Both the position numbers and the translations under genes were made by a program. DNA of 29,266 bases from JAQGMJ01 sp036271855. GTDB taxonomy: Bacteria; Pseudomonadota; Gammaproteobacteria; Burkholderiales; JAEUOS01. The stretch lies in assembly GCA_036271855.1 (NCBI GenBank), contig DATAZV010000130.1, positions 1 to 29,266 of the forward strand. Direction: 5' to 3'. Shown here one piece after another: positions 17,168-24,291 of the stretch (positions are counted from its first letter, which is position 1; each line of letters starts with the position of its first letter). The notes beneath the pieces were generated by a model. The model did no database searches and had not been told where the DNA came from. It saw only the letters and a program-made list of their open reading frames with translations.

Positions 17168-18574
17168 TTGAAAAACTATCACCGACTATACCCGGCGGCC
17201 GGGCTGGCGCTGGTCACCAGTCTGGCGATGACCGCGCTTGCCGACGGCTTTCACGTCCCGTACGTGCGTCCGCTGGCGATCATCGCCCTGCTCACCGGCA
17301 TCGGCGCGCTGGCGCCCAACCTGCCGCGCGCCGGCAAGGTGTTCGTCGGCACCGCGCTTGCCCTGATCGTCATCACCTGGGCCACCGCGAAGGACCCCGG
17401 GCCGATCATCTACAACGCGCTGGCGCGCGGCGCCGCCTTCGCCGGGCTGATGACGGCGCTGGGACTGATGCGCGAAGGTGCCGCCAACTCGCCGCTGGTG
17501 CGCGCCTGCGGCACCCACATGATCGCCCAGCCGCCCAAGCTGCGCTACGCCGCGCTGGCCGTCGGCGCCCACCTGTTCGGCCTGATCCTCAACCTGGGCG
17601 CCCTGGTGATGCTTTCCACCATGATCATGCGCGGCGCCACCGGCACCAGCGACGAGCGCCTGTCCGAATTGCGCCGGCGCCGCGCGCTCACCGCCACCCT
17701 GCGCGGCTTCGCCACCTGCTCGACCTGGTCGCCGATGGCCATCACGCCCACGGTGGTGCTCTCCACCCTGCCGATGCTCAAGTGGGCCGACATCGTTCCC
17801 TACTCGCTGGCGCTGATGGCGATGTACCTGGTGATCGGCGGCATTTTCGACAACTTCGAAACCCGCCACCTGGTGCGTGCCCTGCAGGGCACGCCGCGCG
17901 AGCCGGCGCCGGTGGGCGGCTGGGGCAAGCAGTTGCGCCTGGTGGCCTTGGTCGGCGTGATCCTCGCCTTTGTGATCGGCGCCGAATACCTGCTGCATGC
18001 GAATGTCACCGCCGCGGTGATGATCGCCACCCCGCCGGTGGGCGTGCTGTGGATGCTGATCCAGACCCGGCCACGGCGCCGCGGCCTGCTGCTGTGGCTG
18101 CGCATCAAGCGCCTGGTGCTGTACCGCCTGCCGCGCGAAAGCCTGGAGACGGTGATGTTTTCCTCCTCCGGCATCATCGGCATCATGCTCTCGGCGCTGA
18201 TCGAGCCGGCGTGGATCGTTACGCTGACGCGGCCGATCCCGCCGCAGGCGGTACCCCTGCTGGTATTCTGGGCGGTGATCCTGCTCGGGCAGATCGGCGT
18301 CAGCCCGGTGGTCTCGGTGGTGGTGATCGGCGGCGCGCTGGGCGCGCCCGGGGTGGTGCCGGTGTCACCCTACGCGATGGCGGCGGCGCTCACCGCCGGC
18401 TGGTCGCTGACGGTAGCCTGGTCGCACTTCACCGGCTCGGTGCTCACCGTGGCACGCATCGGCGGGGTGCCGCCGCCGGTGGTGTCGCACGAATGGAACG
18501 GGCGCTATAGCATGGCGGCAGCGCTGGCGTCTTCGCTGTTCATTCTCGCCATCGCCTTCATCAAGGCGCCGTAG
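17168..18574 (+). CDS. Multi-pass inner-membrane protein, transporter-like, unrecognised
   Basis: The 468-residue protein has about 11-13 hydrophobic segments and no signal peptide. Two similar-looking places combine small and polar residues with Pro inside the membrane: GFATCSTWSPMAITPTVVLS (about 179-198), and the stretch opening with GQIGVSPVVSVVV (about 376) and closing with HFTGSVLT (about 420). This two-fold pattern, with re-entrant hairpins after Gly/Ser/Thr/Pro motifs, resembles transporters of the ion transporter (IT) superfamily, but I do not recognise the family. A basic cytoplasmic loop (RPRRRGLL and RIKRLVLYRLPRES) divides the halves. Starting with TTG at 17168 is forced: the frame is closed by a stop at 17129 and holds no ATG or GTG before that point. 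No good ribosome-binding site is visible. It diverges from the deaminase-like gene. Confidence 0.8.
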   Translation: MKNYHRLYPAAGLALVTSLAMTALADGFHVPYVRPLAIIALLTGIGALAPNLPRAGKVFVGTALALIVITWATAKDPGPIIYNALARGAAFAGLMTALGLMREGAANSPLVRACGTHMIAQPPKLRYAALAVGAHLFGLILNLGALVMLSTMIMRGATGTSDERLSELRRRRALTATLRGFATCSTWSPMAITPTVVLSTLPMLKWADIVPYSLALMAMYLVIGGIFDNFETRHLVRALQGTPREPAPVGGWGKQLRLVALVGVILAFVIGAEYLLHANVTAAVMIATPPVGVLWMLIQTRPRRRGLLLWLRIKRLVLYRLPRESLETVMFSSSGIIGIMLSALIEPAWIVTLTRPIPPQAVPLLVFWAVILLGQIGVSPVVSVVVIGGALGAPGVVPVSPYAMAAALTAGWSLTVAWSHFTGSVLTVARIGGVPPPVVSHEWNGRYSMAAALASSLFILAIAFIKAP

Positions 18575-18613
18575 CCCCGGCCACGGCGCCACCTGCCTTT
18601 ACTGCGCTCCGCA

Positions 18614-18694
18614 CCACGAACCGCCGCTTACTGTGGCCCATGCCACGAACCGCCGCTTACTGCGGCCCATGCCACGAACCGCCGCTTACTGCGG
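18614..18694. repeat. 29-bp tandem repeat, 2.8 copies, covering a gene end
   Basis: Copies start at 18614, 18643 and 18672. The first two differ at one base (T or C at position 21). The third is cut after 23 bases and contains the stop codon and last two codons of the minus-strand amidohydrolase gene. Bases 18581-18613 resemble a degenerate further copy. There are no spacers, so it is not CRISPR. Each unit carries a short CCGC...GCGG inverted repeat. Confidence 0.85.
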
Positions 18695-19699
18695 CGGTAG
18701 GCCGAGAAAACGCTCCGCGTTCTTTTGCATGATGGCGACGAAGGTCTCGTCGTCCAGCCCGGCGGCTTTCAGCGAGCCGACCGGGTCGGTGTCGCCCATG
18801 TTGAAAGGGTAGTCGCTGCCGATCATCAGTTGCGTTGCACCGAAGCTGTAGATCAGGTGCTTGACCGCCTGCGGGTCGAATACCAGGCAGTCGTAATAGA
18901 ACTTGCGCGCATATTCGCGCGGCGATTTCGGCAGGCTTTCCTTCGCCTTGGGAGTGGCGTTCCAGCCGCGCACCAGGCGCGGCATCATCATGGCGAAAGC
19001 GCCGCCGCCGTGGGAAAAGGCAATCTTCAGGCCGGGGACGCGCTCGGCGATGCCGCCGGTGATCATCGAGGCGACGGCTAAGCCGATGTCGCCGGGAAAG
19101 GCCACGGCCTGCTCGGAAAAGGCGCCGACGATGCGGTCCTGGCCGGCGGGGCGCAGGGCGTGGACGAAAATCGCCGCGTTGAGTTTGGCGGCGGCGACGA
19201 AGAACGGCTCGAAGCGCGGGTCGCCGATCGAGACGCCATTGACGTGCGAGGCGATTTCCACGCCCTGGAACTTCAGGGTGCCCATCACGTATTCGAGTTC
19301 GCGGATGGCGCTTTCGAGGTCTTGCAGCGGCACGCAGCCCAGACCCACGAAACGGCCCGGCGCCTGGTCGATCATCGAGGCGATCTGGTCGTTGAGGAAG
19401 CGGATCATCACTTTGGCATCATCCAGCGGCAGCCAGTAGGACAGCAGCTCGGGCATCGGCGACAGCGCCTGGCGAGTCACGCCGGCAGTGTCCATGTCGC
19501 TGATGCGGCGCGCCACGCTCCAGGAACCATCGGCCACAGTGCGGTAGACCTTGCCGGAGATCATCACGTGGCGATGGCAGGCGTGGGCTTCGGCCATCGA
19601 GGGCCAGGGCACGTTGAGATTGCGCCCGGCGTAGGCGGGAAAATTCTCCGGGACGATGTGGTTGTGGATGTCGGTGCAGGTACAGGCGGGGGTGCTCAT
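18686..19699 (-). CDS. Amidohydrolase family protein (ACMSD-like)
   Basis: The 337-residue protein is a metal-dependent amidohydrolase of the amidohydrolase-2 group, which includes 2-amino-3-carboxymuconate semialdehyde decarboxylase (ACMSD) and other decarboxylases or hydrolases of aromatic-derived acids. Metal-binding HNH is at residues 12-14 (DIHNHIVPE). A later His is in IFVHALRP, another in FSHGGGAF, and the catalytic Asp is in MIGSDYPFNMGD. I chose the ATG at 19699 because AGAGGAA lies just before it; the frame is open for 12 more codons. The product is cytoplasmic. It stands alone, convergent with the membrane transporter-like gene, which could import its substrate. Its 3' end lies inside the 29-bp tandem repeat. 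Confidence 0.9.
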   Translation of the reverse strand: MSTPACTCTDIHNHIVPENFPAYAGRNLNVPWPSMAEAHACHRHVMISGKVYRTVADGSWSVARRISDMDTAGVTRQALSPMPELLSYWLPLDDAKVMIRFLNDQIASMIDQAPGRFVGLGCVPLQDLESAIRELEYVMGTLKFQGVEIASHVNGVSIGDPRFEPFFVAAAKLNAAIFVHALRPAGQDRIVGAFSEQAVAFPGDIGLAVASMITGGIAERVPGLKIAFSHGGGAFAMMMPRLVRGWNATPKAKESLPKSPREYARKFYYDCLVFDPQAVKHLIYSFGATQLMIGSDYPFNMGDTDPVGSLKAAGLDDETFVAIMQKNAERFLGLPPQ

Positions 19700-19801
19700 G
19701 GAAATTCCTCTGGTAAGGCCCAATCTAATAGTCAAGCGCGAAAGCGCGACATCTTACTCCGGGTTGGTTTTCGAGAGATATTCCAGATGCTTATCCGCCG
19801 C

Positions 19802-19838
19802 CGAAAACGGGGTTTTGCCCCTCGGAAAGCCGTTTTCG
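19802..19838. promoter_or_regulatory. Inverted repeat upstream of the fmdB-aspS promoter
   Basis: Perfect 9-bp arms CGAAAACGG (19802-19810) and CCGTTTTCG (19830-19838) are separated by 19 bases. The right arm ends 3 bases before a perfect TATAAT, so the element spans the -35 region. It could be an operator or simply a DNA structure; no regulator is known. Confidence 0.45.
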
Positions 19839-19841
19839 CGC

Positions 19842-19847
19842 TATAAT
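19842..19847 (+). promoter_or_regulatory. -10 box for the fmdB-DUF502-aspS operon
   Basis: A perfect TATAAT lies 81 bases before the FmdB-like start. A -35 at normal spacing (about 19819-19824) is poor; TTGCCC at 19815-19820 is 21 bases away, which is too far. An activator or extended contacts may be needed. Confidence 0.5.
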
Positions 19848-19927
19848 TGTAAGCTTTTGATTTAGAAGATATTCTTGCTCTTGCGCCGGTGCACCCGGCG
19901 CACAGGCAAATACCAGGTCCACGCGCC

Positions 19928-20347
19928 ATGCCTATTTACGCTTACCGTTGCGAAGACTGCGGCCATCCGCAGGATTTCCTGCAAAAAATGAGCGATCCGC
20001 TGATCGACACCTGTCCGAGCTGCGGGTCGAAGAACTTCAAGAAGCAGCTGACCGCCGCCGGCTTCCAGCTCAAGGGCGGCGGCTGGTACGTCACCGACTT
20101 CCGCGACAGCGGCAAAAAGGACGGCAAAAAAGCCGCCGGCGAGGCTGCCCCTGCCACCGGCGTAGCCGCGCCGGCTACCGGTGATTCCGGGGCTAAAAGC
20201 GAGAGTGGCGCGGCGAAAAGCGATGCGGCGGCGTCCACGCCCGCGCCAGCCGCAAGCTCCAGCGGTTCGTCCGCCAGCAGCGGTGGTGGGTCGGGCAGCG
20301 CCAGCAGCCCTCCGGCGGCGCCCTCCGGCGGCGCCAAGTCCGCTTAA
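19928..20347 (+). CDS. FmdB-type zinc ribbon protein with low-complexity tail
   Basis: The 139-residue protein starts with MPIYAYRCEDCGHPQDFLQK, the usual FmdB/PF09723 zinc ribbon opening. Cysteine pairs CEDC (residues 8-11) and CPSC (about 32-35) would bind one zinc. The conserved part ends near GGWYVTDFRDSGKK (about residue 62). After that comes about 75 residues of Ala, Ser, Gly and Pro with a few Lys, probably disordered. The role is unknown in this family; it is often named a putative regulatory protein. The gene is first in the operon with DUF502 and aspS, a set that is conserved in betaproteobacteria. The start at 19928 is set by the family N-terminus; the frame is open back to 19889. 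Confidence 0.92.
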   Translation: MPIYAYRCEDCGHPQDFLQKMSDPLIDTCPSCGSKNFKKQLTAAGFQLKGGGWYVTDFRDSGKKDGKKAAGEAAPATGVAAPATGDSGAKSESGAAKSDAAASTPAPAASSSGSSASSGGGSGSASSPPAAPSGGAKSA

Positions 20348-20380
20348 GCGCGCCGTGCATTTTTTCTTTCCGGCGCATCC

Positions 20381-21010
20381 GTGCTGAAAAAATACTTCAT
20401 CACCGGCCTGCTGATCTGGCTGCCGCTGACCATCACCTTCTGGGTGATCCGCTTCATCGTCACGGCGATGGACGACACCCTGCCGTCGTGGATGACCCCG
20501 AGCTGGGTCGAGCTGTACCACGTGCCGGGTTTCGGCCTGGTGATGGCGGCGGTGATCGTACTGCTCACCGGCGTGCTCACCGCCAACATCGTCGGCGCCT
20601 GGCTGCTCAAGCTGTGGGAAGCGGTGCTCAAGCGCATTCCCATCGTCAGCACCATCTATTCCAGCGTCAAGCAGGTGTCCGACACGGTGCTCTCGCCCAA
20701 CGGCCAGGCCTTTCGCAAGGCGGTGCTGGTGCAGTACCCGCGCAACGGCTGCTGGACCATCGCCTTTGTCACCGGCAGCCCGGGGCCGGGCGTGGCCGAG
20801 CACCTGCCGGGCGAGCATGTCAGCGTCTACGTGCCGACCACGCCGAACCCGACTTCCGGTTTTTTCCTGATCCTGCCCAAGAGCGAGGTGATCGAAGTCG
20901 AAATGAGCGTGGACACCGCGCTCAAATACATCGTCTCCATGGGCGTGGTCGCCCCCGGCGCGCCCTTCAGGGTGGCCGAGCCCGCGCGCCTTCCCCAATC
21001 CGAAATCTAG
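20381..21010 (+). CDS. DUF502 family membrane protein
   Basis: The 209-residue protein matches the DUF502 family. It has two N-terminal transmembrane segments (about 7-27 and 50-77) followed by a soluble domain with the conserved words PIVSTIYSSVKQVSDT, GFFLILPKSEV and MSVDTALKYIVSMG. Its function is not established. The start is a GTG at 20381, since MLKKYFITGLLIWLPL is the family N-terminus. The gene follows fmdB by 33 bases and precedes aspS by 15. The stretch before it has a T-rich run (20360-20369) after a weak hairpin, which might reduce read-through. Confidence 0.93.
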   Translation: MLKKYFITGLLIWLPLTITFWVIRFIVTAMDDTLPSWMTPSWVELYHVPGFGLVMAAVIVLLTGVLTANIVGAWLLKLWEAVLKRIPIVSTIYSSVKQVSDTVLSPNGQAFRKAVLVQYPRNGCWTIAFVTGSPGPGVAEHLPGEHVSVYVPTTPNPTSGFFLILPKSEVIEVEMSVDTALKYIVSMGVVAPGAPFRVAEPARLPQSEI

Positions 21011-21025
21011 TTGGTCCCTGACTCT

Positions 21026-22810
21026 ATGCGTACTGAATACTGCGGCCTCATCGGCACCAAACACCTGGACCAGACCGTCACCCTGAACGGCTGGGTGCAT
21101 ACCCGTCGCGACCACGGCGGCGTCATTTTCATCGACCTGCGCGACCGCGAAGGCGTGGTGCAGGTGGTGTGCAATCCCGGCCGCGCCGAAATGTTCGCGG
21201 TGGCCGAATCGGTGCGCGGCGAATTCGTCGTCAAAGTGGTTGGCAAGGTGATCCGCCGCGAACCCAACCTGGTCAACCCGAAAATCAAGAGCGGCGAGAT
21301 CGAGGTGGTGTGCCAGGAGCTGGAAATCCTCAACGCCGCCGTGCCGCCGCCGTTCCAGATCGACGACGACAACATCAACGAGATGACGCGCCTGGAGCAT
21401 CGCGTGATCGACCTGCGCCGCCCCTACATGCAGCGCAACATGATGCTGCGCTACAAGGTGGCGATGGCGGTGCGCCGCTACCTGGATGCGCAAGGCTTCA
21501 TCGACATCGAAACGCCGATGCTGACGCGCTCCACGCCCGAAGGCGCGCGCGACTACCTGGTGCCCTCGCGCGTGCACGACGGCCAGTTTTTCGCCCTGCC
21601 GCAGTCGCCGCAATTGTTCAAGCAGATGCTGATGGTGTCGGGCTTCGACCGCTATTACCAGATCACCAAGTGCTTTCGCGACGAGGATTTGCGCGCGGAT
21701 CGCCAGCCCGAGTTCACCCAGATCGACTGCGAAACCTCGTTCCTGAATGAAGTCGAGATTCGCGCGATTTTCGAAGGCATGTTCGTTTCCGTGTTCAAGG
21801 AAGCCATCGGCGCCGACCTGCCTTCGCCGGTGCCGGTGATGCCCTACTCCGAAGCCATGGCCCTCTATGGCTCGGACAAGCCCGACCTGCGCGTGACGCT
21901 GAAATTCACCGAGCTTACCGACGTGATGAAGGACGTTGCCTTTAAGGTGTTCTCCGGCCCGGCCAATTCGCCCAGCGGCCGCGTGGTCGGCCTGCTGATT
22001 CCCGGCGGCGCCACGCTGTCGCGCGGCGAGATCGACGCCTATACCGAATTCGTCAAGATCTACGGCGCCAAGGGCCTGGCCTACATCAAGGTCAATGATG
22101 CGGCCCAGTTGAACGAGACGGGTCTTCAATCCCCGATCGTCAAGAACCTGTCGCCCGAGTCTCTCAAGGCGATCATCGAGCGCACCGGCGCCAAGAGCGG
22201 CGACCTGGTGTTCTTCGGCGCCGACAAGGCCAAGGTGGTGAACGACGCAATCGGCGCGCTGCGGGTGAAAATCGGCCACGAGAAAAAGCATCTCAGCGGT
22301 GAAGCCTGGCGCCCGGTGTGGGTGGTCGATTTTCCGATGTTCGAATACGACGAAGAAAACCAGCGCTGGAGCGCGATGCACCACCCCTTCACCGCGCCGA
22401 AGGACGGGCACGAGGAATTCCTCTCCACCGACCCCGGCCGCGCGACTGCCAAGGCCTACGACATGGTGCTCAACGGCTGGGAAATGGGCGGCGGCTCGGT
22501 GCGTATCCATCGCGAGCAAGTGCAGAGCAAGGTGTTCCTCGCGCTCGGCATCGGCGCCGAAGAAGCGCGGAACAAATTTGGTTTCCTGTTGGATGCCCTG
22601 CAATACGGCGCGCCGCCGCACGGCGGCATTGCCTTCGGGCTGGACCGTCTGGTGACCATGATGACCGGCGCCGAGTCGATCCGCGACGTGATTGCCTTTC
22701 CGAAGACCCAGCGCGCGCAGGACCTGCTGGTGCAGGCTCCCTCCGAAGTGGACGAAAAGCAGTTGCGCGAATTGCACATCCGGTTACGTAACACTAAAAA
22801 CGAAGCCTGA
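21026..22810 (+). CDS. aspS: Aspartyl-tRNA synthetase, probably non-discriminating
   Basis: The 594-residue class II synthetase charges tRNA with aspartate. The N-terminal OB domain that binds the anticodon opens with MRTEYCGLI. Motif 2 appears as FRDEDLRADRQPEFTQID (about residue 216), and motif 3 as GIAFGLDRLVTMM (about 533). The bacterial GAD insertion lies between. The OB loop reads RRDHGGVIF with His30. Enzymes that charge only tRNA-Asp, such as that of E. coli, have RRDLGSLIF there. His-Gly at this place is linked to charging both tRNA-Asp and tRNA-Asn, with GatCAB then converting Asp-tRNA-Asn. The ATG at 21026 gives the family N-terminus. Confidence 0.98.
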   Translation: MRTEYCGLIGTKHLDQTVTLNGWVHTRRDHGGVIFIDLRDREGVVQVVCNPGRAEMFAVAESVRGEFVVKVVGKVIRREPNLVNPKIKSGEIEVVCQELEILNAAVPPPFQIDDDNINEMTRLEHRVIDLRRPYMQRNMMLRYKVAMAVRRYLDAQGFIDIETPMLTRSTPEGARDYLVPSRVHDGQFFALPQSPQLFKQMLMVSGFDRYYQITKCFRDEDLRADRQPEFTQIDCETSFLNEVEIRAIFEGMFVSVFKEAIGADLPSPVPVMPYSEAMALYGSDKPDLRVTLKFTELTDVMKDVAFKVFSGPANSPSGRVVGLLIPGGATLSRGEIDAYTEFVKIYGAKGLAYIKVNDAAQLNETGLQSPIVKNLSPESLKAIIERTGAKSGDLVFFGADKAKVVNDAIGALRVKIGHEKKHLSGEAWRPVWVVDFPMFEYDEENQRWSAMHHPFTAPKDGHEEFLSTDPGRATAKAYDMVLNGWEMGGGSVRIHREQVQSKVFLALGIGAEEARNKFGFLLDALQYGAPPHGGIAFGLDRLVTMMTGAESIRDVIAFPKTQRAQDLLVQAPSEVDEKQLRELHIRLRNTKNEA

Positions 22811-22876
22811 CACCAGAGGGCGCAAAGCCCCGCCGGCAGCACCCCATCACTCAACCCAAGAAAAGCAGGATGCATC

Positions 22877-23500
22877 GTGGCTGTTTACATGATTGCCGAC
22901 ATTCGCATCATCAATCGCCAGCGCTACGACGAGTATCGCGCGGTGATGCGTGGCGCCATCCAGGCCAATGACGGGCGTTACCTGGTGCGCACCTCGAAGG
23001 TCGAAGTGATCGAAGGCAACTGGGTGCCGCCGCGCCTGGTGGTGATCGAATTTCCCGGCACCGGCGCGGCGCATGCGTTTCGCGTCTCGTCCGAGTACGC
23101 CGAGGCGCGGCAGGTATGCGCCAATGCGGCGATGGTCGACATGGTGATGGTCGAGGGCATCGACCCGCCCGCGCCCAAGTTACCCGATACCGGCTTGCCC
23201 TCCTACCTGATCTCGGACACCAAGATCATCAATCCCGAGCGCTTCGAGGAATACCGGCGTACCGCTGCCCGCGAACTGACACAGCACGGCGGCCGCTACC
23301 TGGTGCGCGACGGCCGCATCGAGGTGATCGAAGGCGGCTGGCAGCCGACGCGCGTTTCGATGGTCGAATACCCCAGCCGCGAGGCACTTGATACGCGCCT
23401 GGCCTCGGACGAATACAGCCGCACCCGCGATCTGCGCGCCAATGCGGCAATGGTCGATCGCGTGCTGGTCGAGGGCTGGCCACCGGAGGCAGGCCTCTGA
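22877..23500 (+). CDS. Protein with two tandem DUF1330 domains
   Basis: The 207-residue protein is made of two copies of a DUF1330 domain (dimeric alpha/beta-barrel fold), at about 1-94 and 107-200. Both copies contain III-N-x-x-R-aromatic-x-EYR, GRYLVR, xEVIEGxW and ANAAMVDxVxVEG. Single-domain relatives (about 95 residues) form dimers, so this fused form may be one pseudo-dimer. The function is unknown. Start: GTG at 22877, with AGGA at 22867-22870; the ATG at 22870 is in another frame. It lies 66 bases after aspS and its TGA overlaps the ATG of the next gene by one base (TGATG), so the two are translationally coupled. Confidence 0.9.
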   Translation: MAVYMIADIRIINRQRYDEYRAVMRGAIQANDGRYLVRTSKVEVIEGNWVPPRLVVIEFPGTGAAHAFRVSSEYAEARQVCANAAMVDMVMVEGIDPPAPKLPDTGLPSYLISDTKIINPERFEEYRRTAARELTQHGGRYLVRDGRIEVIEGGWQPTRVSMVEYPSREALDTRLASDEYSRTRDLRANAAMVDRVLVEGWPPEAGL

Positions 23501-23793
23501 TGGGCTGGCGCTGGCTGCTGCCGGCTGTCGCGTTGCTGGGCGCCGCCTGCAGCAACGAAGCGCCGGACTGGAACACCCTGGCGGCCTCGCGCATCCGCAA
23601 CCAGATTCCCGAAGCGCAGATCCAGGTGATCGACGCCAAGACCCTGGAAGCCACCATAGGCGCCAAAACCCAGCGCATCGACACCGCCGAGTTGCAACTG
23701 CTGTGCAATCGCGGCCCGAAGGATTGCGACTACGCCTTCGACCAGGCGGTGCTGCGATTGCGCGGCCCGGCCACGGCACCGGTCCAGAAATAG
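23500..23793 (+). CDS. Small lipoprotein, unknown function
   Basis: The 97-residue product begins with a short signal peptide and the lipobox LGAAC, with Cys17 as the likely lipid-attached residue, followed by SNE. A Ser at +2 suggests sorting to the outer membrane. The rest has two further cysteines (LLCNRGPKDCDYAF), which could form a disulfide in the periplasm. I do not recognise the family. It is coupled to the DUF1330 gene by a one-base overlap and lies 6 bases before nudB, so it belongs to the same operon. Confidence 0.75.
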   Translation: MGWRWLLPAVALLGAACSNEAPDWNTLAASRIRNQIPEAQIQVIDAKTLEATIGAKTQRIDTAELQLLCNRGPKDCDYAFDQAVLRLRGPATAPVQK

Positions 23794-23799
23794 CGCTGC

Positions 23800-24255
23800 G
23801 TGACGGCCTTCAAGATTCCGATATCCGTGCTGGTGGTGATCCACACCCCCGACCTGCAGGTGCTGTTGCTCGAACGGATGAATGCGCCGGGCTTCTGGCA
23901 AAGCGTCACCGGCAGCCTGGACGCCGAAGACGAGCCGCCGCGCGACACCGCCGCGCGCGAAGTGCTGGAGGAGACCGGCATCGACGCCACCGCTTCTGGT
24001 CATGTCCTGCGCGACTGGGGCTATAGCAACCGCTACGAAATCTACAAGCGCTGGGTCAGCCGCTATGGCCCCGGCGTGACGCACAACACCGAGCGTGTGT
24101 TCGGCCTCACCGTTCCGCAACCGGTGGCGCCGGTGCTTACCGAGCATCTCGCCTACGAGTGGCTGCCCTGGCGCGAGGCGGCGGAGAAATGTTTTTCCTG
24201 GAGCAACGCGGAGGCGATCCGCAAATTGCCGGAGATGCTGGCGCTGCCGGGCTGA
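23800..24255 (+). CDS. nudB: Dihydroneopterin triphosphate diphosphatase
   Basis: The 151-residue Nudix hydrolase removes pyrophosphate from dihydroneopterin triphosphate in folate synthesis. The opening KIPISVLVVIHTPDLQVLLLER, given here in part, and FWQSVTGS, YEIYKRW, GPGVTHNTE, LTEHLAYEWL and SWSNAEAI all match the NudB family. The Nudix box runs from GSLDAEDE to REVLEETGID (residues about 38-61). It has one more residue between Gly and Glu than the E. coli enzyme, which seems normal for Burkholderiales members as far as I recall. The start is a GTG at 23800, 7 bases after the lipoprotein stop. It ends the operon and converges on the FAD dehydrogenase gene. Confidence 0.93.
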   Translation: MTAFKIPISVLVVIHTPDLQVLLLERMNAPGFWQSVTGSLDAEDEPPRDTAAREVLEETGIDATASGHVLRDWGYSNRYEIYKRWVSRYGPGVTHNTERVFGLTVPQPVAPVLTEHLAYEWLPWREAAEKCFSWSNAEAIRKLPEMLALPG

Positions 24256-24291
24256 TGCCTTTCCAGCCGCGGTTCGGGCCGGACTGCGTGC

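Noticed and set aside
18614..18694. CRISPR-like repeat of 29-bp units
   Set aside because: The units are directly adjacent without spacers, and one contains a gene's stop codon.
20329..20365. Terminator between fmdB-like and DUF502 genes
   Set aside because: The 6-bp stem has a 15-base loop and sits four bases from the T-run; the three genes form a conserved set, so full termination is unlikely.
19862..22777. Very long minus-strand open frame (971 codons) opposite fmdB, DUF502 and aspS
   Set aside because: It spans three conserved genes on the other strand and its product has a His/Arg/Gly-rich composition typical of antisense frames in GC-rich DNA.
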